A DNA stretch of 64,000 nt from Cellulomonas hominis (lineage in GTDB: Bacteria; Actinomycetota; Actinomycetes; Actinomycetales; Cellulomonadaceae), in contig NZ_JACHDN010000001.1 of NCBI RefSeq assembly GCF_014201095.1, positions 1,860,001-1,924,000 of the forward strand. Reading direction: 5' to 3'. This document shows positions 7,909 through 17,359 of this stretch, piece by piece. Position 1 is the stretch's first letter. Each line of letters opens with the position of its first letter. The notes under the pieces were generated by a model, which saw nothing but the letters and a program-made list of their open reading frames with translations, did no database searches and was not told the origin of the DNA. Position numbers and translations under genes: made by a program.

Positions 7909-7914
7909 CCCGGC

Positions 7915-8538
7915 CTACCCGGCGACGCGAGCCACCGGCTGCCGCACGATCGTCCGCCGCCGATCCGGCGCCACCCGCCGGAAGTCGCTCAGGTAGATCT
8001 CGTGGTGCCGCCCCGTCGGCCGCAGCCCGTGCGCGGGCAGGAACTCGTCGTGCATCCGGGCGATCGTCTCCGCCTCGTCGTCGAACGACCCGACGTGCAG
8101 CGTCTGCACGGCCAGCCCCTCGGCCAGGGTCTCCAGCCGGACGTCGTCGAGGCGCGCCGGGGCGTTCCGGTCCCGGACCTGCGCGAGGGCCGCGTCGACG
8201 TCGGGCGCGTCGAGCCACTCCGGCACCAGCATGAGCAGCGTCCAGTCCCACGCCGACGTGTCCCGCGCGGTCGTGAACACGGCCGCGTCGCGGGCCCACC
8301 ACAGGCCCTCGAGGGGCGGGACGACGTAGTCGCGGCCGCGCACCTTGCTCGCGAGCTTCAGCGTCCACGAGACGGGTTGCAGCGCGGCGATCGCCTCGGC
8401 GAACGCGGGGGCGGTGTTCGGGTCGCCGTGGCCGTCGACCGCGAGGTACCGCAGCTCGGGCACCTCGACGACCCGGAACCGGCCGCCGGGCGCGCGGTAG
8501 GAGTCCAGGTCCTTCTTCGCGTCCCACTTCTCGCTCAT
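7915..8538 (-). CDS. GyrI-like small-molecule-binding domain protein
   Basis: The 207-residue protein matches a conserved actinobacterial/firmicute family with a GyrI-like fold: YLAVDGHGDPNTAPAFAEAI near residue 30, PLEGLWWA near 75, DEFLPAHGL and HHEIYLSD near the end. GyrI-like domains bind small hydrophobic ligands; some members hydrolyse reactive compounds. No DNA-binding domain is attached. The ATG at 8538 gives the usual start (MSEKWDAKKDLDSY). The gene is separated by about 30 nt from the next minus-strand gene and may be cotranscribed with it. Confidence 0.8.
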   Translation of the reverse strand: MSEKWDAKKDLDSYRAPGGRFRVVEVPELRYLAVDGHGDPNTAPAFAEAIAALQPVSWTLKLASKVRGRDYVVPPLEGLWWARDAAVFTTARDTSAWDWTLLMLVPEWLDAPDVDAALAQVRDRNAPARLDDVRLETLAEGLAVQTLHVGSFDDEAETIARMHDEFLPAHGLRPTGRHHEIYLSDFRRVAPDRRRTIVRQPVARVAG

Positions 8539-8571
8539 GACGTCAGCCCACACCCTCGCACGGTGCGAGGG

Positions 8572-9144
8572 TCAAGCCCCGGGGGTCGCGAGGTGGACGA
8601 GGACGACCGGCTCCTCCTGGCCGGGCCAGGTGCCGGTGAGGGTCGCGCCCCCCGCGGCGGCGGCCCCGGGCTCCGGGAACCGCACCACGACCGGCACCGA
8701 CGCCCCCGGCGCCGCCCCGCCGCTGCCGCGCACCCGCATCGTCGGCTCCCGCTCCTCGGGCCCCTCGGGTGTCTCGACGAACATCCGCACCTGCGTGCCC
8801 GCCTCGCGGACCACCCGGGTCACCTCGTCGCGGTAGACCGGGTCGCCGGGGCCGTCGTAGACCCAGCGGGTGCCGAGGACGGAGTGCTCCATGGTGCCGA
8901 CGAGCCACTCCTCGGCGCCGGGCAGCGGCGCGCCGCGGTAGGTCAGCGGGACGTGCACCAGGCGGCCGTCGACGTCGAGCAGGTGCGACTCGATGCCGAC
9001 CTCCCCGGCGGGGTCGTCGAAGCGGTAGGCCGCGACGGGGCGCACGGACGCCGCGCGACCGTCGAACCACGGGCGACCCGGCAGCCAGGCCGCGACGAGC
9101 TCCGCCTTGGACGGCACCAGGGTCGCCCGGTGGATGATCGCCAC
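8572..9144 (-). CDS. Maltokinase N-terminal cap-like domain protein
   Basis: The 190-residue protein begins VAIIHRATLVPSKAELVAAW, which resembles the N-terminal cap domain of mycobacterial maltokinase and its stand-alone homologues (CG0192-like). The pattern includes VGIESHLLDVDGRLVHVPLTY and VGTMEHSVLGTRWVYDGPGDP. No kinase catalytic residues follow, so it is not a maltokinase. The GTG at 9144 lies 2 nt from the stop of cutC, suggesting one transcript with it. The role of the stand-alone form is not established. Confidence 0.72.
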   Translation of the reverse strand: MAIIHRATLVPSKAELVAAWLPGRPWFDGRAASVRPVAAYRFDDPAGEVGIESHLLDVDGRLVHVPLTYRGAPLPGAEEWLVGTMEHSVLGTRWVYDGPGDPVYRDEVTRVVREAGTQVRMFVETPEGPEEREPTMRVRGSGGAAPGASVPVVVRFPEPGAAAAGGATLTGTWPGQEEPVVLVHLATPGA

Positions 9145-9146
9145 GG

Positions 9147-9890
9147 TCAGCCCCGCGCCAGCGCCGCCGCGGCCTCCGCCACGACGTCGGGGTCCGTCAC
9201 GGTGTGGCCGGAGGCGCCGCCCCCGCCGGGGCCGCCGTCGCCGGCGACCGGGCGGCTCGCGGACAGGTGCACGGCGTCCACGCCGGCGGCGATGAGCGCG
9301 CCGATGTCCACGGGGCGCACCCCTCCGCCCGCCATGACCTGCACGGCGCCGGCGGTGTGCTCGACCATCGCGGCGAGCCGTCGGACGCCGTCGATGCTGC
9401 GGGCCTCGCCGCCGGAGGACAGCACGCGGGTGACGCCGGCGGCGGCGAGGGCGTCGAGGACGGCGAACGGGTCCTCGACCGAGTCGACCGCCCGGTGGAA
9501 CGTGACCTCCCGGCCGTCGGCGGCGACCACCAGCGCGGCGAGCGCGGCGGTGTCGACGCGGCCGTCCGCCGTGAGCGTGCCGACGACCACGCCGTCGACG
9601 CCGGCCTCGACCGCGGCGCGCACGTCGCGGACCTGGACGTCGAGCTCGTCGGCGTCGTAGACGAAGGAGCCGGGCCGCGGGCGGATCAGCGGGTGCACGC
9701 CGGGGGTGCCGGGGCCGCGGGCGTCGCGCTCGGCGACCAGGGCGGCGAGCAGGCCGGCGCTCGGCGTGAGGCCGCCGGTGGCCGCGAGCGCGCTGCACAG
9801 CTCGGTCCGCGCGGCGCCGGCGTCGGCGGCGACGCGGTAGCCCGCGAGGTCCTGCACGGCGATCTCGAGGACGGGTCGGGACGCGGGCAC
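9147..9890 (-). CDS. cutC: Copper homeostasis protein CutC
   Basis: The 247-residue protein is a TIM-barrel CutC: LEIAVQDLAGYRVAADAGAART near the N-terminus, HPLIRPRPGSFVYDADE, VVGTLTADGRVD, VTFHRAVDSVEDP and VLSSGGEARSIDG. The family is tied to copper tolerance, though its biochemical role is unsettled. The GTG at 9890 was chosen because AAGGAGA lies just upstream on the coding strand. It sits beside the CsoR-CopZ-CopA genes, which supports a copper link. Confidence 0.88.
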   Translation of the reverse strand: MPASRPVLEIAVQDLAGYRVAADAGAARTELCSALAATGGLTPSAGLLAALVAERDARGPGTPGVHPLIRPRPGSFVYDADELDVQVRDVRAAVEAGVDGVVVGTLTADGRVDTAALAALVVAADGREVTFHRAVDSVEDPFAVLDALAAAGVTRVLSSGGEARSIDGVRRLAAMVEHTAGAVQVMAGGGVRPVDIGALIAAGVDAVHLSASRPVAGDGGPGGGGASGHTVTDPDVVAEAAAALARG

Positions 9891-9916
9891 GCGGGCTCTC
9901 CTTCGCGGTCGGGCGG

Positions 9917-10042
9917 TCAGGTGCGTCGCAGCCGCCGGACCACGGCGTGCGCGGTCACGAAGGCGACGGGGAACGCGAGGGCGAACGCGATCGCGAAGGC
10001 GATCGGGAACGCCGGGTCGTCGGTGGGCCGGTCGGTCGTCAT
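9917..10042 (-). CDS. Small single-span membrane protein in the copper cluster
   Basis: This 41-residue frame runs from ATG 10042 to TGA 9917. It has a charged start (MTTDRPTDDP), one hydrophobic helix of about 22 residues made of repeated Ala-Phe units (AFPIAFAIAFALAFPVAF) and a basic end (VVRRLRRT). This layout gives a good single membrane span with a positive cytoplasmic tail. It lies between copA and cutC on the same strand. No clear ribosome binding site is seen, which lowers confidence. I do not recognise a family. Confidence 0.5.
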   Translation of the reverse strand: MTTDRPTDDPAFPIAFAIAFALAFPVAFVTAHAVVRRLRRT

Positions 10043-10128
10043 GGTGCACCGTAGCGGCTCGCCGCCGCCCCGGGACCGGATGGGGGTCCCAGGACGGCGG
10101 CGGGTGGCCGGGCGGACCGGCGGACGGC

Positions 10129-12672
10129 TCAGGCGAACCGGCGCAGCCGCAGGGAGTTCGTCACGACCAGCACCGAGGAGAACGCCATGGCCGCGCCGGC
10201 GATCATCGGGTTCAGCAGGCCGAGCGCCGCGAGCGGGATCGCCGCGACGTTGTAGGCGAACGCCCAGAACAGGTTCTGCTTGATGACCCGCAGGGTCCTG
10301 CGGGACAGCCGCACCGCCTGCGCGGCGGACCGCAGGTCGCCCCGGACCAGGGTGACGTCGGCCGCCTCGATGGCGACGTCCGTGCCGGTGCCCATCGCCA
10401 GGCCCAGGTCGGCGGTGGCGAGCGCCGCCGCGTCGTTCACGCCGTCGCCGACCATCGCGACCCGGCGGCCCTCGGACTGCAGCCGGGCCACGACGTCGAC
10501 CTTGTCGGCGGGCAGCACCTGCGCGATGACGTCGGACTCGTCGATGCCGACCTCCCGGGCGACCGCGCGGGCCGCGCCGGCGTTGTCCCCGGTCAGCAGG
10601 ACCGGACGCAGGCCCAGCGCCCGCAGGTCGGCGACCGCCGCGGCGGACGTGGCCTTCACCGGGTCGCGCAGCACGAGCACGCCGCGGGCGGCGCCGTCCC
10701 ACGCGACCATGACCGCGGTCGCCCCGTCGGCCTCGGCGGCGGCGAACCGCTCCGCGAGGTCCTCGGCGGGCGTGACGCCCTGGGTGGCGAGCCACGCCGG
10801 CCGGCCGACCAGCACGCGCCGGGACAGCCCGACGCCGCTGTGCGCGGTGCGGACCACGCCGCTGACGCCGTGCCCGGCCTCCGCGCGGAAGTCGTGCACC
10901 TGGTCCGAGCCGATCGCCACCCCGTCGCCACCGACGCCGTCCGTCCCGGGCGCGGGCGCGACCGCCGCCGCGGCGTCCGCCACGGCACGGGCGATCGGGT
11001 GCTCCGCGAGCCCCTCGACCGCGCCGGCCAGGCGCAGCACCGCCTCGCGGTCCTCGCCCGCGGCGGGCAGAACGTCGACGAGCGCCATCCGGCCCTCGGT
11101 GACCGTGCCGGTCTTGTCCAGCACGACCGTGTCGACGGTGCGGGTCTGCTCGAGCGTCTCCGGGCCCTTGATGAGGACGCCGAGCTGCGCGCCGCGGCCC
11201 GTCCCGACCAGCAGGGCGGTCGGGGTGGCCAGGCCGAGGGCGCAGGGGCAGGCGATGATCAGCACGGCGACGGCCGCGGTGAACGCCGCCTGCACGGACG
11301 AGCCGGTCAGCAGCCACGTGGCGAGCGTCGCCAGCGCGAGCACCAGCACCACGGGGACGAACACCGCGGAGATCCGGTCGGCCAGCCGCTGCACGGGGGC
11401 CTTGCCGGTCTGGGCGGCGGCCACGAGCCGGCCGATCTGGGCCAGCCGGGTCTCGTCGCCGACCTTCGTCGCGCGGACGACCAGGTGGCCGCCGGTGTTG
11501 AGGGTCGCGCCGGTCACGTCGTCGCCGGGGCCGACGTCGACGGGCACGGGCTCGCCGGTCAGCAGGCTGGTGTCGACGGCGCTGGTGCCGGAGACGACCA
11601 CGCCGTCCGTGGCGATCTTCTCGCCCGGGCGGACGGCGAACTCGTCGCCCGCGCGCAGCCGCTCGACCGGGACGCGCTGCTCGGCGCGCCGGCCGTCCGG
11701 GCCGGCGACCAGCAGGGCCACGTCCTTGGCGCCGAGGTCCAGCAGCGCGCGCAGGGCGTCGCCGGCGCGGCGGCGGGACCGGTGCTCGGCGTACCGGCCG
11801 GCCAGCAGGAACGTCGTGACGACCGCGGCGACCTCGAAGTACAGCTCCGGCATGTGCGAGCCCATGCCCGCGTCGGCGGCCGGCCACAGGGTCGGCGTCA
11901 TCGTCATGCCGAGCTCGCCCGCGCCGCCGAGCAGCAGCGCCCACAGCGACCAGCCGGTCGCCGCGACGATGCCGATCGACACCAGGGTGTCCATCGTCGA
12001 GGCGCCGTGCCGGGCGGCCCTGACCGCGGCGCGGTGGAACGGCCACGCCGCCCACGTGGCGACGGGCAGCGCGAGGACCGCCACCAGCCACTGCCAGCCG
12101 CGGAACTGCCACGCCGGCACCATGGAGAGCAGCAGCACCGGCACGGTCAGCACGGTGGCGACCCGCAGCCGCCGGCGCAGGTCGGTGCCGCGCGCGTCGG
12201 TCGGGGCGGAGGTGTCCTCGTCGGGCTCCATCTCGTGCCCGGGAGCCATGGCGTGCCCGGACAGCGCGTGCTCGACGGGGTCCATCCCGGCGTGGTGCTC
12301 CCCGGTCGAGGGGGCATCGGGCGTGCGTCCGGGGTGCTCCGCGGAGTGCCCCGGGTGCGCGTGGCGTGCCGCCTCGGCCGGTGCCGGTGCCGCGGCCGAG
12401 CCGCGCCGCGCCGTCACGGTGGCGTCGTAGCCCGCCGCCTGGACGGCCGCCACCAGCGCGGCACCGTCGGGGACGGTGCCGTCCGGCGCGGGCGCCAGCT
12501 CGACGTGCGCGGACTCCAGCGCGAGGTTGACGGTGGCCCGGGCGCCGGGCACGCGGTTGAGGCGCTTCTCGACCCGGGCGACGCAGGACGCGCAAGTCAT
12601 GCCCTCGACCGCGAGGTCGATCGTCCCGACGGGGGCCACGGGGACGTCGAGCGGGGTGTCGTCGGCTGTCAC
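10129..12672 (-). CDS. copA: Copper-translocating P1B-type ATPase
   Basis: The 847-residue pump has an N-terminal heavy-metal-associated domain (GMTCASC, Cys27 and Cys30) and a His-rich linker of about 45 residues (103-146). P-type motifs follow: TGE (372-374), the membrane metal site CPC (475-477), DKTGT with the phosphorylated Asp519, an HP locus (EHPIARA), and GDGVND near residue 755. These define P1B-1 ATPases that export Cu(I) using ATP. The start overlaps the copZ stop by 4 nt. The His-rich linker is an extra metal-binding element not present in all CopA proteins. Regulation by CsoR is likely from the operator upstream of csoR. Confidence 0.95.
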   Translation of the reverse strand: MTADDTPLDVPVAPVGTIDLAVEGMTCASCVARVEKRLNRVPGARATVNLALESAHVELAPAPDGTVPDGAALVAAVQAAGYDATVTARRGSAAAPAPAEAARHAHPGHSAEHPGRTPDAPSTGEHHAGMDPVEHALSGHAMAPGHEMEPDEDTSAPTDARGTDLRRRLRVATVLTVPVLLLSMVPAWQFRGWQWLVAVLALPVATWAAWPFHRAAVRAARHGASTMDTLVSIGIVAATGWSLWALLLGGAGELGMTMTPTLWPAADAGMGSHMPELYFEVAAVVTTFLLAGRYAEHRSRRRAGDALRALLDLGAKDVALLVAGPDGRRAEQRVPVERLRAGDEFAVRPGEKIATDGVVVSGTSAVDTSLLTGEPVPVDVGPGDDVTGATLNTGGHLVVRATKVGDETRLAQIGRLVAAAQTGKAPVQRLADRISAVFVPVVLVLALATLATWLLTGSSVQAAFTAAVAVLIIACPCALGLATPTALLVGTGRGAQLGVLIKGPETLEQTRTVDTVVLDKTGTVTEGRMALVDVLPAAGEDREAVLRLAGAVEGLAEHPIARAVADAAAAVAPAPGTDGVGGDGVAIGSDQVHDFRAEAGHGVSGVVRTAHSGVGLSRRVLVGRPAWLATQGVTPAEDLAERFAAAEADGATAVMVAWDGAARGVLVLRDPVKATSAAAVADLRALGLRPVLLTGDNAGAARAVAREVGIDESDVIAQVLPADKVDVVARLQSEGRRVAMVGDGVNDAAALATADLGLAMGTGTDVAIEAADVTLVRGDLRSAAQAVRLSRRTLRVIKQNLFWAFAYNVAAIPLAALGLLNPMIAGAAMAFSSVLVVTNSLRLRRFA

Positions 12673-12902
12673 AGCAGCGACCCCCGCGGGGTGACCGCGT
12701 AGCCGGCCTCGTCCACGGCGGCGGCGATCGACTCGTCGGACAGCGGCGCGTCCGAGGTGACCGTCACGGGCGAGGACCCGCCGGTGACGAGCTGCACCTG
12801 CACGTCGGTCACGCCGGGGAGGGCGGTGAGCTCCTCGGTGACGTGCTTGACGCAGTTGCCGCAGGTCATGCCGTCGACGGAGAACGTGGTGGTCTGGCTC
12901 AT
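12669..12902 (-). CDS. copZ: CopZ-like copper chaperone
   Basis: The 77-residue protein is a single HMA ferredoxin-like domain with the metal motif GMTCGNC at residues 11-17. Such chaperones hand Cu(I) to the N-terminal domain of CopA. It overlaps copA by 4 nt (ATGA) and lies 29 nt after csoR. The cysteine motif CGNC differs from the CASC of CopA but keeps both ligands. Confidence 0.93.
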   Translation of the reverse strand: MSQTTTFSVDGMTCGNCVKHVTEELTALPGVTDVQVQLVTGGSSPVTVTSDAPLSDESIAAAVDEAGYAVTPRGSLL

Positions 12903-12931
12903 GGGGGGTTCCTCTCGGGGGTTTCGGGGGG

Positions 12932-13213
12932 TCAGGAGCGGACGAGCCGGGCGATCGCCTCGGAGGCCTCGCGGACCTTCTCGGCGCCGGCCTCGGGGGA
13001 CTGGCGGGCGGCGTCCACGACGCAGTGGCCCAGGTGGTCCTCGACCAGCCCGATGCTCACCGCCTGCAGCGCCTTCGTGACGGCCGCGACCTGGGTGAGC
13101 ACGTCGATGCAGTACACGTCCTCGTCGACCATGCGGGCGATCCCGCGGACCTGGCCCTCGATGCGCTTGAGGCGCTTGAGGTAGTCGTCCTTGTCGCTCG
13201 TGTACCCGTGCAT
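12932..13213 (-). CDS. csoR: Copper-sensing transcriptional repressor CsoR
   Basis: The 93-residue four-helix protein carries the CsoR Cu(I) triad Cys35 (DVYCIDVL), His60 and Cys64 (EDHLGHCVV). The N-terminal [16 protein letters not shown] helix is typical of the CsoR/RcnR family. It represses the operon in the absence of copper and releases DNA on Cu(I) binding. A canonical operator lies 59 nt upstream of its start, so it should control itself, copZ and copA. Confidence 0.95.
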   Translation of the reverse strand: MHGYTSDKDDYLKRLKRIEGQVRGIARMVDEDVYCIDVLTQVAAVTKALQAVSIGLVEDHLGHCVVDAARQSPEAGAEKVREASEAIARLVRS

Positions 13214-13271
13214 CGCCCGGCTCCCCTCGGTCGCAGGGACGCACCGCGCGCCCCGCCACTACCCCAACCGT

Positions 13272-13288
13272 ATACCCCCCAGGGGTAT
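13272..13288. promoter_or_regulatory. CsoR operator
   Basis: ATACCCC-N3-GGGGTAT is a perfect 7-3-7 inverted repeat and matches the GC-rich core with TA flanks known for CsoR sites. It lies upstream of csoR and is the only such site in the region. Confidence 0.88.
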
Positions 13289-13319
13289 TCCACCCCGGGA
13301 CCTCCGAGCCGCCGGGAAC

Positions 13320-13363
13320 GCAGACGATGCGGGCCCCGGACGCCCGGGACCCGCATCGTCTGC
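13320..13363 (-). terminator. Terminator of the peptide ABC operon
   Basis: GCAGACGATGCGGG (13320-13333) pairs perfectly with 13350-13363 (14 bp), with more pairing possible inside the 16-nt loop. It lies just beyond the stop of the last peptide-transport gene. It has no T tract, as is usual for actinobacterial terminators, and may work in both directions. Confidence 0.75.
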
Positions 13364-13390
13364 CACCTCGCCGCGCGCGACGGCCGGGGA

Positions 13391-15097
13391 TCAGGCCAGC
13401 GCGCGCCACGCCTCCCGGCGGGCCGCCTGCTCCTCCGGGTCGGGCACCGGCAGGCTCGCGAGCAGCCTGCGCGTGTACTCCTCGCGCGGGCTGCCGAGCA
13501 CCTGCTCCCCGGTGCCCTCCTCGACCAGCCGGCCGCGGTGCAGCACCGCGATCCGGTCGGCCAGCAGGTCGACCACGGCCAGGTCGTGGCTGATGAACAG
13601 GCACGCGAACCCGAGGCTCTCCTGGAGCTCCGAGAACAGCTCCAGCACCCGCGCCTGCACCGACACGTCCAGGGCGGAGGTCGGCTCGTCGGCGATGAGC
13701 AGCTCCGGGTCCAGGGCCAGCGCCCGGGCCAGGGACGCGCGCTGCCGCTGGCCGCCGGACAGCTCGTGCGGGAACCGGTCGCCGTACGCCCGCGGGAGCT
13801 GCACGGACTCGAGCAGCTCGTCCACGCGCCCCCGCGCGGCCCGGGCGTCGGACGCCCGCCCGTGCACGACCAGCGGCTCCGCCACGCACTCCGCGATGGT
13901 GAGCAGCGGGTTGAACGACGTCGCCGGGTCCTGGAACACGAACCCGATCCGCGGACGGACCGGGCGCAGCGCCCGCTCCTTGACCCCGTTCATCTCCAGG
14001 CCGAGCACCTGCAGCGACCCGCCGGTGACGCGGGTGAGGCCCGCGATCGCCCGGCCGATGGTGGTCTTGCCGGAGCCGGACTCGCCGACCAGGCCGACCA
14101 CCTCGCCGGGGCGGATCGCCAGCGACACCCCGTCGACCGCCCGGAACCCGGGCTGCCGCAGCCGGCCGGGGTAGGTGATCTCCAGGTCGCGCGCCTCGAC
14201 GACGGGCGTGGCAGCCGCCCAGCCCTCCGGCCGGGCCGCCGCGCGTGCGCGGGCGTGCGCGCCACCCCCGCCGATCCGCGGCACGGCGTCCAGCAGCGCC
14301 CGGGTGTACTCGTGCGCGGGCGCCGAGAACAGCTGCCGGACCGGGGCCTGCTCGACGATCTCGCCCTGGTACATCACGGCCACCGTGTCGGCCAGGTCCG
14401 CGACGACGCCCATGTTGTGCGTGATGAGCACCACGGCGGCGCCGAACTCGTCCCGGCAGCGCCGGATGAGGTCGAGGATCTCGGCCTGCACCGTCACGTC
14501 CAGGGCCGTGGTCGGCTCGTCGGCGATGATGACGCCCGGGTCGAGCACGAGGGCCTGGGCGATGACGATGCGCTGCTTCTGCCCGCCGGAGAACTGGTGC
14601 GGGTAGTGGTCGATCCGGTGCTCGGGGTCGGGGATGCCGACCTTGCGCAGGATCTCGACCGCCTTCGCCCGGGCCTCCGCCTTGCCGATCTTCCCGTGGG
14701 CGCGCAGGCCCTCGATGATCTGCCAGCCGACCGGGTAGACCGGGTTCAGGGCGGTCGACGGCTCCTGGAACACCATGGCGGCGTCCCGGCCGCGCACCCG
14801 CCGCAGCGCGGCGTTGTCGAGCCCGACGACGTCGGACCGGGTGCTGCCGTCCTTCGACGTGAGGACGACGGCCCCCCGCGTGCGGGCGGTCTCCGGGAGC
14901 AGCCCGAGGATCGTCTTCGCGGTGACCGACTTGCCGCTGCCGGACTCGCCGACGACGGCCAGCACCTCGCCGGCGCGCACGGACAGCGACACCCCGGCGA
15001 CGGCGCGGACGTCGCCGGCGTCGGTCGCGAACGTGACGGACAGGTCGGTGATCTCGACGACCGGCGCGGCGGCGTCGGTCTGCGGTGCGGCGGTCAT
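13391..15097 (-). CDS. Peptide ABC transporter, fused tandem ATPase (OppD-OppF type)
   Basis: The 568-residue protein contains two complete ATPase cassettes. The first has Walker A GESGSGKS and signature FSGGQKQRIVIAQAL with Walker B IIADEPTTALD. The second has GESGSGKT, LSGGQRQRASLARAL and LLIADEPTSALD. Each is followed by the peptide-transporter C-terminal zone (for example HEYTRALLDAVPRI and EEYTRRLLASLPVP). In many bacteria these are separate DppD and DppF subunits; here they are one chain joined by an Ala/Arg-rich linker near residue 275. The ATG at 15097 overlaps the permease stop. It powers the two permeases encoded upstream. Confidence 0.93.
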   Translation of the reverse strand: MTAAPQTDAAAPVVEITDLSVTFATDAGDVRAVAGVSLSVRAGEVLAVVGESGSGKSVTAKTILGLLPETARTRGAVVLTSKDGSTRSDVVGLDNAALRRVRGRDAAMVFQEPSTALNPVYPVGWQIIEGLRAHGKIGKAEARAKAVEILRKVGIPDPEHRIDHYPHQFSGGQKQRIVIAQALVLDPGVIIADEPTTALDVTVQAEILDLIRRCRDEFGAAVVLITHNMGVVADLADTVAVMYQGEIVEQAPVRQLFSAPAHEYTRALLDAVPRIGGGGAHARARAAARPEGWAAATPVVEARDLEITYPGRLRQPGFRAVDGVSLAIRPGEVVGLVGESGSGKTTIGRAIAGLTRVTGGSLQVLGLEMNGVKERALRPVRPRIGFVFQDPATSFNPLLTIAECVAEPLVVHGRASDARAARGRVDELLESVQLPRAYGDRFPHELSGGQRQRASLARALALDPELLIADEPTSALDVSVQARVLELFSELQESLGFACLFISHDLAVVDLLADRIAVLHRGRLVEEGTGEQVLGSPREEYTRRLLASLPVPDPEEQAARREAWRALA

Positions 15098-16143
15098 CGG
15101 CCTGCCTCCGGGGTCTCGAGGTCCGCGATCCCGCCGGGCGCCGTGAGCACGCCGCCCGGGACGACCGAGGTCGCGGCGACCTCGCCGTCGTCGGAGCCGG
15201 CGGCCCGGCGGGCGCGCAGGCGGGGGTCGGCGAGGTCGTTCAGCGACTCGCCCATCAGCGTCATGCCGAGCACCGACAGCACGATCGCGACACCCGGGGC
15301 CACGGACGTCCACCAGATGCCGGAGGTGACGTCCGCGATGGCGCGGTTGAGGTCGTAGCCCCACTCGGCGCCCTGCGTCGGCTCGATGCCGAACCCGAGG
15401 AAGCCCAGGCCGGCGAGCGTGAGGATCGCCTCGGACGCGTTCAGCGTGATGATGAGCGGCAGCGTCCGGGTCGCGTTGCGCAGCACGTGCACGAACATGA
15501 TCCGGCCGTTGCTCGCGCCGATCACGCGCGCCGACTCGACGAACGCCTCGGACTTGATCCGGATCGTCTCCGCCCGGACGACGCGCAGGTACTGGGGTGT
15601 GAACACGACCATCAACGACAACGCCGCGGCCAGCACGCCGCCCATGAGGTCCGCCTGCCCGCCGCTGATCGCGATCGCCAGCACGATGGCGAGCAGCAGG
15701 GAGGGGAACGCGTAGATCGCGTCGGCGATGACGACGAGAACCCGGTCGAGCCAGCCGCCGAAGTACCCGGAGACCAGGCCGAGCAGCACGCCGAGGAACA
15801 GCGACGCCGCGATGGCGATGAGGATGACGAGCACGGCGGTCCGGGTGCCCCAGATGACCCGGGACAGCACGTCGTACCCGCCGACGGTGGTGCCGAGCCA
15901 GTGCTCGGCGGACGGCGGCTGCTGCGCGCCGAACGGGCCGTTCGCGTCGCGCAGCTGCGCGAACCCGTAGGGCGCGACCCACGGCGCGACGATCGCGGTG
16001 ACGACCAGCAGGCCGACGAGGACCAGGCCGGTGATCAGCATGCCGCGCTGCAGCCCGACGCTCTGCCGGAGCTGGTGCACGACGGGCAGGTTGCGCCAGG
16101 TGCGGCGGGTGCGCCCGGCGGCCACGGGGGTGGCGGTGGTCAT
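15094..16143 (-). CDS. Peptide ABC transporter permease (OppC/DppC family)
   Basis: The 349-residue permease has six membrane segments and the binding-protein-dependent transport EAA loop (ESARVIGASNGRIMFVHVLRN). The N-terminal segment precedes a large external loop that includes EHWLGTTVGGYDVLSR, a family hallmark of DppC/OppC. It overlaps the ATPase gene by 4 nt and lies 1 nt after the partner permease, so all three are coupled. The C-terminal 45 residues are a flexible Ala/Gly-rich tail. Confidence 0.92.
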   Translation of the reverse strand: MTTATPVAAGRTRRTWRNLPVVHQLRQSVGLQRGMLITGLVLVGLLVVTAIVAPWVAPYGFAQLRDANGPFGAQQPPSAEHWLGTTVGGYDVLSRVIWGTRTAVLVILIAIAASLFLGVLLGLVSGYFGGWLDRVLVVIADAIYAFPSLLLAIVLAIAISGGQADLMGGVLAAALSLMVVFTPQYLRVVRAETIRIKSEAFVESARVIGASNGRIMFVHVLRNATRTLPLIITLNASEAILTLAGLGFLGFGIEPTQGAEWGYDLNRAIADVTSGIWWTSVAPGVAIVLSVLGMTLMGESLNDLADPRLRARRAAGSDDGEVAATSVVPGGVLTAPGGIADLETPEAGR

Positions 16144-16144
16144 C

Positions 16145-17275
16145 TCAGTACCTCACCCTCGGGTCGATCAGCGCGGCGATGATGTCGACCAGGAAGTTCG
16201 TCACGGCCACGATCACCGCGAGCATGACGACGATGCCCTGCACCGCCACGAAGTCGCGGGCCTGCAGGTACTCCGAGATCTGGAAGCCGAGGCCCCGCCA
16301 CTCGAAGGTGGTCTCCGTGAGCACGGCGCCCACCAGGAGCATCGCGATCTGCATGCCGATGACGGTGACGATCGGGATGAGCGCCGGCCGGTACGCGTGC
16401 TTGCGCAGCAGCCGGGACTCCCGCACGCCGCGCGACCGGGCCGCGTCGACGTAGCCGGAGCCGAGCGTGCCGATGACGTTGGTGCGCACCAGCCGCAGGA
16501 ACACGCCCGCGGTCAGCAGGCCGAGCGTCAGCGCCGGCAGGATCGCGTGCTGCAGGACGTCCACGACGACGTCCGGGTTGCCGGTGCGGATGGCGTCGAT
16601 CAGGTAGATGCCCGTCGGGTCGTCGAGCCGCCGCATCGCGATCTCCGACCGGGTGGACGCCCGCCCCGACACCGGCAGCCAGTCGAGCTGCACGGAGAAC
16701 ACGAGCTTGAACATGAGGCCCGCGAAGAACACCGGCGTCGCGTAGCAGACGATCGCGAACACCCGCAGCAGCGCGTCCGGGACGCGGTCGCGGAAGTAGG
16801 CGGCCGCCAGGCCGAGCGGGATGCCGACGACGAACGCGACGATCAGCGCGTAGAACGCGAGCTCGAGCGTCGCGGCCCCGAACGTGAGGATGACCTCGGT
16901 GACCGGCCGGGTGTCGCTCAGGGTGGTGCCGAAGTCCCCGCGCACGAGCTGGCCGAGGTACTCCACGTACTGGGTGAGGACCGGCCGGTCGTAGCCGGCG
17001 GCGTGGATGCGCTCGGCGAGCTGGTCGGCGGGGAGCCGGCCGCCCTGCGCGGCGGTGATCGGGTCGCCGGTGGTCCGCATGAGCAGGAAGACGACCGTCA
17101 CCAGGATGAAGACCGTCGGGATGATGAGGAGGAACCGGACCAGCAGGTAGCGGCCCAGCCCGCCGCCGGATCGGGCGCGGCGGCCCTGCCGGCCGGTGGT
17201 CGCGTCCCCGCCGGGTGCGGTGCCGGACGGCAGGCCGGTGGGCTGCTGCGGTCCGGTGAGGGAGGTGGAGGTCAT
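16145..17275 (-). CDS. Peptide ABC transporter permease (OppB/DppB family)
   Basis: The 376-residue permease begins with about 40 disordered residues, then the DppB-type start GRYLLVRFLLIIPTVFILVT. Six membrane helices follow, with the EAA-like loop YVDAARSRGVRESRLLRKHA. It pairs with the OppC-type permease to form the membrane channel. A strong hairpin separates it from the binding-protein gene upstream, so it is probably expressed at a lower level than the binding protein. Confidence 0.92.
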   Translation of the reverse strand: MTSTSLTGPQQPTGLPSGTAPGGDATTGRQGRRARSGGGLGRYLLVRFLLIIPTVFILVTVVFLLMRTTGDPITAAQGGRLPADQLAERIHAAGYDRPVLTQYVEYLGQLVRGDFGTTLSDTRPVTEVILTFGAATLELAFYALIVAFVVGIPLGLAAAYFRDRVPDALLRVFAIVCYATPVFFAGLMFKLVFSVQLDWLPVSGRASTRSEIAMRRLDDPTGIYLIDAIRTGNPDVVVDVLQHAILPALTLGLLTAGVFLRLVRTNVIGTLGSGYVDAARSRGVRESRLLRKHAYRPALIPIVTVIGMQIAMLLVGAVLTETTFEWRGLGFQISEYLQARDFVAVQGIVVMLAVIVAVTNFLVDIIAALIDPRVRY

Positions 17276-17297
17276 GTCTCTCGCTTCACAAGCCCGT

Positions 17298-17344
17298 GAC
17301 GCCCGGTGCGGGTCGCTCGCGAGGAGCGACCCGCACCGGGCGTC
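17298..17344. terminator. 21-bp perfect hairpin between binding protein and permease genes
   Basis: The arm starting GACGCCCGGTGCGGG (17298-17318) pairs without mismatch with 17324-17344 around a 5-nt loop GCGAG. It lies 15 nt beyond the binding-protein stop, inside the operon. Such intra-operon hairpins act as partial terminators or 3'-end stabilisers and raise binding protein over permease. Confidence 0.8.
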
Positions 17345-17359
17345 GGGTGGGGCGGTGCG

